Shown here piece after piece: positions 1 to 9,156 of a DNA stretch of 37,779 nucleotides. The notes under the pieces were generated by a model. It saw only the letters and a list, made by a program, of their open reading frames with translations, was not told the DNA's origin and did no database searches. How positions within the stretch are numbered: the first letter of the stretch is position 1; each line of letters opens with the position of its first letter. The stretch comes from Geminocystis sp. NIES-3709. GTDB taxonomy: Bacteria > Cyanobacteriota > Cyanobacteriia > Cyanobacteriales > Cyanobacteriaceae. A program made the position numbers and the translations under genes. The stretch covers positions 1 through 37,779 of the forward strand of contig NZ_AP014828.1 in NCBI RefSeq assembly GCF_001548115.1, in the 5' to 3' direction.

Positions 1-175
1 ATATCAACAGTTAGGAATTGAAATAGGTTCGGGGGCAGTAGAGTCGAAGGTAAAGCAAATAGGAAATAGAGTCAAGATAACGGGAGCACAATGGAAAAGA
101 GAAAATGTAGCAAAAATCTTACAATTGAGATGTGCTTATCTCAATGGTGCATTTAACTTAAGTATTTGTGCTTAG
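1..175 (+). pseudogene. ISKra4-family transposase, C-terminal end (continues from the window's other end)
   Basis: Reading from base 2, an open frame runs without a start codon to TAG at 173-175. It contains GSGAVESKVKQIGNR, then ITGAQWKRENV and LRCAYLNG, the conserved C-terminal block of cyanobacterial ISKra4-type transposases. The frame is continued exactly by the last bases of the window (37676-37779), which encode HYPEKGKNFLKYLEKHQER, the segment that normally precedes this block. The gene is therefore a 3' relic cut by the linearisation point of a circular molecule. There is no start, and the upstream part (before 37676) has stops in this frame, so it is not expected to be functional. 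Its stop codon overlaps the end of the convergent protease gene by four bases. Confidence 0.8.
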
Positions 176-2658
176 TGCAAAAATGGGATGCTCCCTATTT
201 TAGCTGGCATAGATTGACTTATTAGATTAGATACAGGCGTGTAAATATCACACTCAACTTCTGGGACTCGAATCGTTACAATTAATGTGTAACGAACAGA
301 TTCATTATAACGTTCCAGTTGCGTTTGCTCTTTCCACCATCCGCTTACAGGATAAACACCCACCATTCCTCTATTAGCTAAATCAACAGCTGTTCCGGTC
401 CAAATATCGCAATGCAATGAACCTTGATTTCTCAAGTTGGAACCTAAAAACCAGTTATTATCTTCTGTATTGTTGGAAATAATTTTTTCTTCATTCCTGA
501 TAACTTGATTAATTCGACACTGAAATTCCTTATCGGTTTCTAAAGGTCTTTTAACTTCAAATCTGAGTCCATAAGACCCATAACGGTGTTTTCTTTTATA
601 GCCCCGAGCGCCTGGATTAGGTTCAATAAAATAAGACAATGTGACTTTTAACTCTACGTTAGTTTCTCCTAATTCCTCTAATTTTTCTTTTGGCCAAGGC
701 AAATCATACACATTCATTTTGTTTGTTTTAATTCCATTATTACCTTGTTTAAAAGGTAATAACCGATCTTCAATAATTAGCGTTAAATCACTCTTAGAGC
801 TATTTAACGCTCTGTCCAAATTAGGAACACCATATCCATATCTACGAATAAGATTTTTTTTATCTTTTTGTTTGGGTGCTTTATTAAAACGTTGTTTCAT
901 AGCTGAAGTCCATTCGGCTGAATGAATCATCAAAGCACGTATTGTCTCTGGCCAATATTGAGGATGTGCTGAAAGAATACGAGCAGCCATATAACTAGCT
1001 AGTGCAGTTGCACAACTCGTATCACACATAAAAGTAAACAATTTATAGTTATGACTATGAGCAGTTGTTAATAAACATAAATCATCAATACTTTCTGCTG
1101 GATTTTTTCCATCTGAGGCATAATTTCCTCCTTCAAATACAACATCAGGACGAATTGGCCATTGATTTTCCCAAGAAACAGAAGTACGACTTCTAGGAGA
1201 TAAATCACCACAAGGAGCGATAGGTTGCCAACCTTGATAGTCAGAATGAATTATATTAACTTTTTCCGTATAAGCTCCAACAACAAGAGCATTCCAAGCC
1301 TGTGCAGGGTTTTCAATTGTTTCTATATCGTTGCGGTCTAAATAATCAGACGGAAATATATCTTCTCCAATATTTCCTGCTGAAATAATGATTAATCGTT
1401 TGTAATTATCTTCACCGAAAGAAAGTTGATCTATTGCTGCTGACCAAGATGAAGGAGTCCCATCCTTTTTTGATGCTTTTTCGCTAGTGACCGCCATACA
1501 AAAAATACGTTTTCGCTTGGGATTTTGTATTTCTGGGAGAGAGGTTGCTTGCTCTGTAATTGCCCCATAAAGTTCCGGCTCATTTTCTCCAACAGGAGGA
1601 AGAAATTTAACAGATTCTAAACGGTGAATAAGCGTTATATATTCTTGTGATTGTAGAGCATTAAATAAATCAGCATAAAGAATTAATCCTGCCATTTCTG
1701 TACCATGATTATGACTATCAAAAATTCCCCAATTAGGATCACAAGTATATAAATCACTAATATCAAGACCTTTTTCAATCAGTTTATGTCTCCAATTAAC
1801 TCCATGATCAAGAAGACAGACTGCAACAGCATCGTCTTGAGGAGGTAAAGTTCGATTACATAAATCTTCTGCCCATTTTTCCTTTTCAGTTACTTTCAAG
1901 TTAAGAAAAAAGGAAGGTGTATCTTGAGCAATTCGTAATTCTGCAATCGTATCCGAATTTTGAAGAACTTGCTCTATTTTTTCCACATTAGCCATTGCTA
2001 AAATGACGGTTCTTTCTGGAAAATGTATATAAGATTTAGTTGGAATATCGAGTCTTTGAGCAATAGTTTGGAAGTCTTCAAGTTGTCCATGACGTAACCA
2101 CACTTCCCACCAAATTGATTGTCTATTTTCAGGAAATAAAGCAGGATCATCAGTAAATAAGGATTGAACTGTTCCAATTTCGACATTTTCTAATCTTGTA
2201 ATTAATTCTGCATTTTTAGGATTTCCTTTTTGTGTTTCTTCATCACGATATTGTTGTACTTTTTTTTCAAAAAATTCTGTTGATGACTCTGGAACAAAAA
2301 CAGTAGCTTTAACTGTGTCTTCTTGTTGAAGAAGCTGTTTGACCGCAACTAATTCAATCTGTTTAGTTTTATTTTCTAGCTTTTCAAACTCATTAGCTTG
2401 ATCTTTTGTTACCTCAAATTCTAAATAAAATCCAGGTTGTCCAACTGCAATTTCTGATGTTCGAGATTCTAATTGTTGACGAGCTTTGGCAATTGCTTTA
2501 CCAATAGCACCTTCTAATTTTGTTGCATGTTTTATTCTATTACGATCTGGTGGTGGTGGAGTATTACCTGAGCGTGGAGAAGTGTAATCTATACTTTGAC
2601 GAAATTGATCATTATTTCTTAAATATAAATGAGGACGATTACGAGGAGTTTGCGACAT
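172..2658 (-). CDS. ietS: Subtilisin-like serine protease of an IetAS-type module
   Basis: An 828-residue S8-family peptidase. The catalytic triad is visible: Asp284 in VCLLDHGVNW, His318 in NHGTEMAG and Ser548 in DTSCATALAS, with the oxyanion Asn429 in SAGN. There is no signal peptide, so it acts in the cytoplasm. The first ~270 residues are charged with a proline-rich patch (PPPP near 35-38), and ~270 residues follow the catalytic Ser; both are longer than in secreted subtilases. It lies 14 bp downstream of an AAA ATPase on the same strand. This ATPase-subtilase pair is the known ietA/ietS module, first described as a plasmid-stability (toxin-antitoxin-like) locus on an Agrobacterium Ti plasmid and later listed among anti-phage systems. 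Assignment to that module is by architecture and gene order, not by alignment; the substrate is unknown. Confidence 0.85.
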   Translation of the reverse strand: MSQTPRNRPHLYLRNNDQFRQSIDYTSPRSGNTPPPPDRNRIKHATKLEGAIGKAIAKARQQLESRTSEIAVGQPGFYLEFEVTKDQANEFEKLENKTKQIELVAVKQLLQQEDTVKATVFVPESSTEFFEKKVQQYRDEETQKGNPKNAELITRLENVEIGTVQSLFTDDPALFPENRQSIWWEVWLRHGQLEDFQTIAQRLDIPTKSYIHFPERTVILAMANVEKIEQVLQNSDTIAELRIAQDTPSFFLNLKVTEKEKWAEDLCNRTLPPQDDAVAVCLLDHGVNWRHKLIEKGLDISDLYTCDPNWGIFDSHNHGTEMAGLILYADLFNALQSQEYITLIHRLESVKFLPPVGENEPELYGAITEQATSLPEIQNPKRKRIFCMAVTSEKASKKDGTPSSWSAAIDQLSFGEDNYKRLIIISAGNIGEDIFPSDYLDRNDIETIENPAQAWNALVVGAYTEKVNIIHSDYQGWQPIAPCGDLSPRSRTSVSWENQWPIRPDVVFEGGNYASDGKNPAESIDDLCLLTTAHSHNYKLFTFMCDTSCATALASYMAARILSAHPQYWPETIRALMIHSAEWTSAMKQRFNKAPKQKDKKNLIRRYGYGVPNLDRALNSSKSDLTLIIEDRLLPFKQGNNGIKTNKMNVYDLPWPKEKLEELGETNVELKVTLSYFIEPNPGARGYKRKHRYGSYGLRFEVKRPLETDKEFQCRINQVIRNEEKIISNNTEDNNWFLGSNLRNQGSLHCDIWTGTAVDLANRGMVGVYPVSGWWKEQTQLERYNESVRYTLIVTIRVPEVECDIYTPVSNLISQSMPAKIGSIPFLH

Positions 2659-2672
2659 TATGGAATTAGACT

Positions 2673-3659
2673 CTATTCACTAAAATTCAAATCCTTACGT
2701 TCCATAATAGCTGAAATTAAAGACTCTTCGCTGATTTTCTGGGTATTTGCCAAAACGGCTTGCTTTGCAGCCTCATCGGTTGCTCTTACAATTTCAGCTT
2801 GAGCAAGTCCATTAGCTTGCTGAATAATTTTTGACCAATCTTTCCAGCCAATTTCAAAGGTAATAAGACGGGATTGAATCAGTTCACAAATAATTTTGGC
2901 ATCAGGAAGCTCATATTTAATCACATCATCAAAACGTCTAAAAAGAGCCTTGTCTAGTAGTTGAGGATGATTAGTTGCTGCCAAAATCAAACTATCCCCC
3001 CGATCATTTTCCAAAAACATCAAAAAAGAATTAAGATTTCGACAGATTTCTCCTACATCGTTAGAATTATTACGTTGAGTACCGATGACATCAAATTCAT
3101 CAAAAAAATAGACTCCTTTCGTTATTGTCATTGCCTCGAAAATAAGCCTTAAGCGACTAGCTGTTTCTCTCATGTATTTACCAATTAAACTATTGTATAA
3201 AGTTGTAAACAGAGGTAATTTAAGCTCTCCTGCTAATGCTTCAGCAGTCATAGTTTTGCCTGAACCTGGTGGTCCAACTAATAAAAGTCTCCGACGAGGT
3301 ATAAGATTATATTCTCTGAGTCGTTGTTCTTGTCTTTGCTCGGTTAACACTCTTTTAAGTCTAAAACTGAGATCAGAAGTCAGAATCATATCCGATAATC
3401 GGGTATCGGGATATCTAACCGAAACCAGATTCGCTAAATCTCCTTTCGGTTGTACTAAAGGAATAGGTTCAGATTTTCTCTCTATGACCGATTTACGAGC
3501 TTTTGCTTGGTCAATTAATTCTCGAATTTCTTGAGCTAACTTACCATGTCCTTTTCTAGCTTCATGCGCAGCCATCTGTAGAGCAGCAGAGTAAAATTGT
3601 TGCTCCTCTCCTTCCACATGACTTCTTAGAAGTGCTAGAACATGATGTGCAGTGAACAT
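2673..3659 (-). CDS. ietA: AAA+ ATPase partner of the subtilase (IetA-like)
   Basis: A 328-residue single-domain AAA ATPase, first gene of the operon with the subtilase. Walker A is GPPGSGKT at 129-136, Walker B is VYFFDEFD at 183-190, sensor-1 Asn is N230 in AATNHPQ, and probable arginine fingers are R241/R242 in ALFRRFD. Residues 1-80 form a helical, charged N-terminal region that could contact the protease or a substrate. The start is supported by GGAG six to nine bases upstream of the ATG and by a TATAAT box at 3685-3690. In the IetAS family the ATPase is thought to restrain or direct the protease; which partner is toxic in this copy cannot be told from sequence. AAA ATPases of CDC48/FtsH style share these motifs, so the name rests on the pairing. 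Confidence 0.83.
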   Translation of the reverse strand: MFTAHHVLALLRSHVEGEEQQFYSAALQMAAHEARKGHGKLAQEIRELIDQAKARKSVIERKSEPIPLVQPKGDLANLVSVRYPDTRLSDMILTSDLSFRLKRVLTEQRQEQRLREYNLIPRRRLLLVGPPGSGKTMTAEALAGELKLPLFTTLYNSLIGKYMRETASRLRLIFEAMTITKGVYFFDEFDVIGTQRNNSNDVGEICRNLNSFLMFLENDRGDSLILAATNHPQLLDKALFRRFDDVIKYELPDAKIICELIQSRLITFEIGWKDWSKIIQQANGLAQAEIVRATDEAAKQAVLANTQKISEESLISAIMERKDLNFSE

Positions 3660-3715
3660 GATACTCCGTTAATTTAGATTCTCTATTATACTAAATTACT
3701 TAAAGTATAAGAGCG
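3660..3715 (-). promoter_or_regulatory. Promoter and RBS of the ietA-ietS operon
   Basis: On the minus strand a perfect TATAAT lies at 3690-3685, about 25 bases before the start codon, with ACGGAGTATC just ahead of the ATG as ribosome-binding site. No good TTGACA-like -35 box is seen at 16-19 bp spacing, so the promoter may need an activator or may be regulated by the IetA/IetS products. Confidence 0.5.
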
Positions 3716-4074
3716 AATATATAAATAATCAATTCTCTGGCGTTGTTGATTTAAAACATGAATTAGAATAGTATCGAAAATAATTTTACTTTTGAGATCA
3801 AGTCAAAATGTTATTCCAAATCCGCAGAAATGTTGAATTATTCTATTCGTCTGTTGATACATTAAACGCCTTATATAGTATGCGTTTTAGATATAGATTG
3901 CCCCTGGTTGCGCGAACCTTCTATTTTCCGCCGATATGGAAAAACTAGCCACAGAATTAGTGCTAGAACAAGCTCAAGTGTTTACGGAAGCGCAAGTGAT
4001 ATGATGATTTTCTTCTGACTCGTCGTAAACTCATGGCACACAAGATTAGAGATTATTATAGAAAGCTATAATAT
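3716..4074. other. Gene-free stretch with a short gene fragment and a small hairpin
   Basis: No supported gene. A 23-codon open stretch starts with ATG at about 3936 (MEKLATELVLEQAQV...) and looks like the leftover of a longer gene, but I do not recognise the family. A 7-bp hairpin, ATTATAG/CTATAAT, sits at 4055-4072 directly after the recombinase stop codon and could help end that transcript, though no T-run follows it on the minus strand. Confidence 0.4.
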
Positions 4075-4695
4075 TTAAAAACCAAACTTACCAGAAAAAG
4101 CAGAATCTGAGGGTGAGGGAGAGGATTTCATGGAGATGGTATCGATCGCCGAGAATAACTGATTTGGTTGCACTCCCAGATACTTTTGTAAAGCAGACAG
4201 AGTGCTATGCCCAGAAATGGCTTGGATGACGTGGAGAGGCACACCAGCATTAGACATAGTAGTCAAACAGGTGCGTCTAAAACTGTGGGTACTAACACCT
4301 CGAATCTTCAACTTATTACAAGCCCTTTGCAAAGAATAATGTAGAGTAGTTCGACAAAGATACCCCTTCTCATAACCCTTTTCATAACAATGAGGAAACA
4401 TAAACCCTCTACGAACACCCGTTGCCAATAAATACTCCTTCACCATGGCAGATAACTCCTGATTAACAGGAATAGTGCGACTTTGCCGATTCTTACTATG
4501 ATTAGAAGGAATTAAGAGCAAACGATCGCCCAAAGAGACATCCTCCATACGAATAGAAGCCGCCTCCGAAATGCGACAACCAGCGTAAAGACAAAAAGCA
4601 AACACAGTTCGATCGCGCAAAGATAACTCATCAAAGATAGCAGTAACTTCACTAAGGGAAAGAATACGAGCTTGACCTTGACCATGAACCTTCAT
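4075..4695 (-). CDS. Small tyrosine recombinase (catalytic domain only)
   Basis: About 206 residues. The phage-integrase/XerCD catalytic residues are all present: R41 in YAGCRISEA, K68 in SKNRQSR, H137-x-x-R140 in HSFRRT, H163 in SGHST and the nucleophile Y172 in QKYLGV. The N-terminal core-binding domain of Xer proteins (~100 residues) is missing; such short recombinases are common on cyanobacterial plasmids. I chose the ATG at 4695 (4698 is an equal alternative) because AGGGGG lies just upstream; an in-frame start at 4764 would add 23 unconserved-looking residues. A role in multimer resolution or inversion is likely by analogy. It is divergent from rep and ~585 bp from it. Confidence 0.82.
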   Translation of the reverse strand: MKVHGQGQARILSLSEVTAIFDELSLRDRTVFAFCLYAGCRISEAASIRMEDVSLGDRLLLIPSNHSKNRQSRTIPVNQELSAMVKEYLLATGVRRGFMFPHCYEKGYEKGYLCRTTLHYSLQRACNKLKIRGVSTHSFRRTCLTTMSNAGVPLHVIQAISGHSTLSALQKYLGVQPNQLFSAIDTISMKSSPSPSDSAFSGKFGF

Positions 4696-4941
4696 CATTC
4701 CCCCTGAAAGAGTGTTTATGAACAAAAGTTCGATTTTGTTCACTATTACTATAAATCCTTCCACTTCCCTCGTTCATCTCTTCTTTACATTTATTCATCT
4801 ATCCCACCATTATTCCTTTTCTCAATAATTTCAAATATATTGAACTATGTTTGCGCCGAAGGGTTGCCTTTTTTACCTTTTCCATCTACTTCATTAATAT
4901 TTTTTAAGCACTATTTTTTTATTCCACAGACAAAAAAACAC

Positions 4942-4966
4942 AAAAAAAAAGAGGCTATTGAGCCCC
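4942..4966 (-). terminator. Rho-independent terminator on the minus strand in the rep leader
   Basis: Read on the minus strand, GGGGCT-CAAT-AGCCTC forms a 6-bp stem (one G-U pair) with a 4-base loop, followed directly by nine T residues. It is the cleanest intrinsic terminator in the window. No minus-strand gene lies upstream of it, since rep is on the plus strand, so it most likely ends an antisense transcript over the rep leader. That transcript is inferred. Confidence 0.65.
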
Positions 4967-5085
4967 CAAAACTTAGATACTTCAAGCATTTTCAAGGAAA
5001 CAAGCGTTCAGTACTTTCGCTACATTTATGTATAGTTTTTAAGAACTCCAGCCTTGTTTTCTAAAATTTTTTTTTTAAAGTACTT

Positions 5086-5105
5086 GAAAAATCGCCCAAA
5101 GCGAT
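5086..5105 (-). terminator. Second minus-strand terminator-like hairpin in the rep leader
   Basis: On the minus strand ATCGC-TTTGG-GCGAT is followed by TTTT. The stem is only 5 bp, so it may be a weak terminator or an attenuator of the same putative antisense RNA that would end at 4942. Confidence 0.4.
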
Positions 5106-5150
5106 CTAAGGTTAAAAATAGTACAAAAACATCATTCTTAGATTAAGATT

Positions 5151-5294
5151 ATGAGCTTATGAAAATAATTCAGATCATGAGCTTATGAAAATAATCATTT
5201 GATTGATGAAATTAACCATCTGACTGATGAAATTAACCATCTAATGAAATTAACCATCTGATGGAATTAATCAGGTCATTATGATTAACCATCT
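5151..5294 (+). repeat. Iteron-like direct repeats, candidate plasmid origin
   Basis: Two families of direct repeats sit just upstream of rep. ATGAGCTTATGAAAATAAT occurs at 5151-5169 and 5177-5195. GATGAAATTAACCATCT occurs at 5205-5221 and 5226-5242 (21-bp spacing, two helical turns). It recurs as ATGAAATTAACCATCT at 5244-5259, as a degenerate copy at 5260-5276, and as ATGATTAACCATCT at 5281-5294, which includes the first possible start codon of rep. Direct repeats next to an initiator gene are the usual mark of an iteron origin with Rep binding and autoregulation. Origin function is inferred; no DnaA box was confirmed. Confidence 0.65.
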
Positions 5295-8200
5295 CATTAT
5301 GATAATGGAAAACGGTAAAATTGTCGCCCCCCCTCTCAAAGAAATCACTGCCAGCCCTGAGTTTACCAATTCTAAGCACAGGTCTAACCCTCATGGTGAG
5401 TTTAATGATAAAAATCTTTGGTCTTCACAAAACTTAACAATTGGTCAAGAAACGTTAACACAAAAAAGACCCCTGCGAACAGATATATCATTCTCCGTCT
5501 GTTCCGAGTTGATCAATAAACCTGTCACAAATTCCGACAAGGCAAAAACTAATTTTTACTCCATGTCAGGAAATGTTGATAATATTATTGACATATTTTG
5601 TAAAGGGTTCGCCGTTAGTCCTTTTCACTATACAAATAACCACAGAAGTAGTGAAAATGCTACTGTTGCTGGTTTATTAATCGTCGATATTGATAACCAA
5701 GGGTGGGTTGAACAAGAAATCATTAATGGCAATAACCATCACGATAATAGTGGGCATAAGAATAACAATAAACCTGAAAATGATTTGGGCAATAAGCCTC
5801 AAAATAATAATGGGCATGGCGATAATAGCGAGAATGGGAATGCGAACAATAATGAGAATGGTAATGGAAATGGGAATAACGCGCGAAAAATTATTAAACA
5901 AAAGGTATATCAGCATCAGTTAACCCTAGAAGAATATCAGTCGATCGATTTCTGCCGTAAATATACTTTTGCCATTACCACAGCAAGTCATAGGTCAACA
6001 TGGCATCGATTCAGGGTTTTTATGCCCTTACCCATGGATATTGATAAAACTACCTATGAGGTGGCTGTAAGGCATTTAAACACCATTTTAAAGGGGGCTG
6101 TTGATATAAATGCCACTAACCCTAGTATCGGCTTTTACGGCAATAGTAACGGTATCCTGTACAAATCCGATGATTTTCAAGCCTTAGACTATGACTGGCT
6201 ATCTCAGTTACAGCCCGAAGTGGACAAGATTAAGAAGAAACAAGAAAAACAGCAACGGAAACAAACCAAAAGAATTGCTGAAAAACTAAAACAACTTGGA
6301 GACAATACCAATGTTAAAGATATTGTTGAGGCACTGTCTTATATACCATGCGATGATTATGATACTTGGACTAAAGTAGGTTTTGCTTTACATCATACTT
6401 TTAACAGTAGTGATGAAGGGTTAGAAATCTTCGATAATTGGTCGTCTCAAGCCCACAATTATAGTGGTAGAAAAGCGATTGAATACAAATGGCTCTCATT
6501 TAGCAAATCACGCACCGATAAACCCCTTACCATTGCTACGGTGTTTAAGTTGGCGATCGATTCGGGGTATAAACCACCCAAAAAGATTAGAAGAAAACTG
6601 GATGCCTTTAGCTGTTTCAATGAATATAAACCTTTATCCTATGAAGTAGCATTGGAATGTAATGAGCGTTATTTCTCCGAGGAGATAATCGCCAAAATTC
6701 CCCGTCAAGGATTAGTTATTATACAAGGAGACATGGGTACTGGTAAAACCTACTTAGGGGAGAAAATTGTAGGAGAGTTTAAAGCCCAAGGCAAATATGT
6801 ATTATCGCCTGATAGTACCAGAAGCCTCTGCCAACAGTCGGCTAATCGTTATGGTATTTATTACAAAACCCATGATGATACCACCCCTATCAAAAATTTA
6901 AGAAGTCAGGGCATTAAAACTACCTATGACAGCTTTGCTAAATATCAAGATGAAGCTCCTGATTGTATTATTTTTGATGAAATTTTCTCTAGTGAAAACC
7001 ATTTATTATTAGGTGAGACAGATTTAAAACATAATCGGGAAGAAGTACTCTATGCTGTCAGAAATGTGGTGAAAAACTGCATCGATAAAGGTGGTTTAGT
7101 TCTTTGTCTTGATGAAATGTTACTAGATTTTTGCATCGATTTAATGAAAGATTTTGTAGGTGGTATTGATCCTTTTATTGTTGTTAATCATTACCGTAAT
7201 AACAATTATGAAACTTATCAATTACTAAATGCTGATGATCCGAAAAAAATCCTCTTTACTATGCCGACACTAGGTTTAAAACCTTTTTACTGTTGCGATA
7301 GTCAAAAAGAAGTTATCTCTCTCTATCAAGAATTATCGACTACTTTTCCTGATAAAAATTTTAAACATATCCATCAAGGTAACGCTAATCTGTCTGAAAA
7401 TAAGGAATTACTCAAGAATCCTACCCTCTGGTTACAACATAATCAATGTGATGGTTTAATTGTTAGCCCTACTATTGTCTGTGGTTTCTCCATCGAGGGT
7501 AATTTCTTTGATGGGGTTATTGGTAACTTTTGTGGTGTTTTACCTGTTAACCAATGTCGCCAAATGTTAAGACGCATCCGTACTGATATTCCTCGTTATG
7601 TTTATGCTAGTAGTCACGGGTTGAGTTATGCGTCGGAGTTTGATTTTCAGAAAATCGCTGATAAGGCTATCTCGAAGAAAAAGACTAAGTTAGATTTACT
7701 CAAACTATCGTCACTCATTGCTAAAAGTGATCTACCCTTTGAATATATGAAGGTATTACAAACTATGATTAATCCTGAAACGGGCAAGTGGCAAAATATT
7801 GAGCTTATCACTCAATCGAAATATATTGCTTTTATTAATGCTGGTAAGGCTAACTATCGGGAAAATATTTTTAATGAGTTAAGGGATAGTGGTAGCACTA
7901 TCATTTATAACTATAGCTATGACCAATTTGTGGCTGACTTTGTGGAGGTAGGATTTACGGAAGAATCTTTACATGAGCATAGTCAAAAAGATTTTAAAAC
8001 TATTATCAAAACTCACCATGATTTGGAAATCAATCATAAAGCTGAATCTATTTCTTTCGGAGATACTACGGGATATGATTTGGAATCGGCACAAGATGTC
8101 TTAAAAAATCGTTATGCCCAGAATCCTAAAACTCACGAGCCTTTATACTCTGAGGAAGATATTGCGGGCGCTCAAAAATTTATCTATCAAGATTTGTTAC

Positions 8201-9156
8201 CCTCTGTGGAATTAACCCCAGATTTTATCAAGGAATACTTACTCGAAGATAACCGAAAATTGAGATCGATCGAGCGTTATTACTGGTTGAATAATTTTAG
8301 TTTACTGAAGAAGAAGGAAACTATTAAAGCTCTTAATTGGTTACACAATTCCCGTCGCCTTGTCTATTTGGAAAAGGATTATGATGATTTGCTACTGGAA
8401 ATTCATCTTTTAAAGGTGCTAGAAGTGCAAAAATTCATCGATTTAGACGGTTGTTTTACGAGAAAGGATAAATCTATCAAGAGCTTCTTTAAACGTGCCT
8501 TAAAGCACAAGCAAGAGTTGCAGGATTATTTCAACATTACCGTTACAGCCCACAGTAATCCTATTATCCTCTTAAAAAATTTACTCAAGTCTATTGGTAT
8601 TAAGTTGGAGTCAAAGGTTAGAAAAGTCAATAAGGTTAATACCAGAGTCTATCTTATTGATCGATCTTATCTTGATGATGATATAAGACAATCGGTATTA
8701 AAATCTTATCAAATCCGTAATACGGGGTTAAAAACTGTTAAAGGAAAAATCAAAAAATTTAGTGAAAGTTTTGAGAGTAACAAAAATCATGAAATTATTA
8801 TCAATAAGGAATTTGAAGGCGATAACAACTGTTACAAAAATGACTCTATATCATATAATAATCAAGTCGATTCTGTAGCTATCATTAAGGTTACAACAAA
8901 GGCTACAACTGAGGAGTTAAAACAAGGGGAAAATTGCCAAATAGAAGGAGTAGCTATCGAGGGGAACAAAAACTCTGAAACTATTATCAATAGTGAACTG
9001 GAAGCCGATAACAACTGCTACGAAAACGACTCTAAATCATATAATAATCAAGTCGATTCTGTAGCTATCATTAAGGTTACAACTGAGGAGTTAAAATTCG
9101 GGGAAAATTGCCAAATAGGAGGAGAATCGAGCGATCGAGGGGAACAAAAACTCTGA
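5281..9156 (+). CDS. Plasmid replication protein, primase-helicase (CyRepA-like)
   Basis: A 1291-residue initiator of the kind carried by many cyanobacterial plasmids. The N-terminal part has archaeo-eukaryotic-primase features: acidic motif VDID at 135-138 and a Ser-His at 236-237 (TTASHR). A PriCT_2-like segment follows at ~345-410 (IPCDDYDTWTKVGFALHH). The helicase core has Walker A GDMGTGKT at 483-490 and Walker B CIIFDE at 562-567, with a later arginine-rich MLRRIRTDIPR. An Asn/Gly-rich stretch (~148-200) splits the primase motifs. The last ~130 residues are two copies of a repeat (NNQVDSVAIIKVTT). A 4-base insertion before a third copy shifts the frame and ends the protein early. No clear RBS precedes ATG 5281; ATG 5296 or 5302 are alternatives. 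The start lies inside the iterons, which suggests autoregulation. Confidence 0.85.
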   Translation: MINHLIMIMENGKIVAPPLKEITASPEFTNSKHRSNPHGEFNDKNLWSSQNLTIGQETLTQKRPLRTDISFSVCSELINKPVTNSDKAKTNFYSMSGNVDNIIDIFCKGFAVSPFHYTNNHRSSENATVAGLLIVDIDNQGWVEQEIINGNNHHDNSGHKNNNKPENDLGNKPQNNNGHGDNSENGNANNNENGNGNGNNARKIIKQKVYQHQLTLEEYQSIDFCRKYTFAITTASHRSTWHRFRVFMPLPMDIDKTTYEVAVRHLNTILKGAVDINATNPSIGFYGNSNGILYKSDDFQALDYDWLSQLQPEVDKIKKKQEKQQRKQTKRIAEKLKQLGDNTNVKDIVEALSYIPCDDYDTWTKVGFALHHTFNSSDEGLEIFDNWSSQAHNYSGRKAIEYKWLSFSKSRTDKPLTIATVFKLAIDSGYKPPKKIRRKLDAFSCFNEYKPLSYEVALECNERYFSEEIIAKIPRQGLVIIQGDMGTGKTYLGEKIVGEFKAQGKYVLSPDSTRSLCQQSANRYGIYYKTHDDTTPIKNLRSQGIKTTYDSFAKYQDEAPDCIIFDEIFSSENHLLLGETDLKHNREEVLYAVRNVVKNCIDKGGLVLCLDEMLLDFCIDLMKDFVGGIDPFIVVNHYRNNNYETYQLLNADDPKKILFTMPTLGLKPFYCCDSQKEVISLYQELSTTFPDKNFKHIHQGNANLSENKELLKNPTLWLQHNQCDGLIVSPTIVCGFSIEGNFFDGVIGNFCGVLPVNQCRQMLRRIRTDIPRYVYASSHGLSYASEFDFQKIADKAISKKKTKLDLLKLSSLIAKSDLPFEYMKVLQTMINPETGKWQNIELITQSKYIAFINAGKANYRENIFNELRDSGSTIIYNYSYDQFVADFVEVGFTEESLHEHSQKDFKTIIKTHHDLEINHKAESISFGDTTGYDLESAQDVLKNRYAQNPKTHEPLYSEEDIAGAQKFIYQDLLPSVELTPDFIKEYLLEDNRKLRSIERYYWLNNFSLLKKKETIKALNWLHNSRRLVYLEKDYDDLLLEIHLLKVLEVQKFIDLDGCFTRKDKSIKSFFKRALKHKQELQDYFNITVTAHSNPIILLKNLLKSIGIKLESKVRKVNKVNTRVYLIDRSYLDDDIRQSVLKSYQIRNTGLKTVKGKIKKFSESFESNKNHEIIINKEFEGDNNCYKNDSISYNNQVDSVAIIKVTTKATTEELKQGENCQIEGVAIEGNKNSETIINSELEADNNCYENDSKSYNNQVDSVAIIKVTTEELKFGENCQIGGESSDRGEQKL

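Larger units (their letters stand above)
4699..5150. other. Gene-free leader between recombinase and rep
   Basis: AT-rich with long A and T runs. A possible 74-codon reading frame on the plus strand (4840-5064) has poor codon use and no RBS, so I do not call it. The region holds two minus-strand terminator-like hairpins (listed separately). This is what would be expected if a counter-transcribed RNA ran leftward from the rep leader. The plus-strand rep promoter is not obvious; TTGAAA near 5084 has no well-spaced -10. Confidence 0.45.

Noticed and set aside
4840-5064. 74-codon plus-strand frame in the rep leader
   Set aside because: Low-complexity AT-rich sequence, no RBS, no recognisable family, overlaps a strong minus-strand terminator.
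5677-5923. Frames on both strands over the Asn/Gly-rich part of rep
   Set aside because: They are by-products of the repetitive AAT/ATN codons; the rep frame is well supported.
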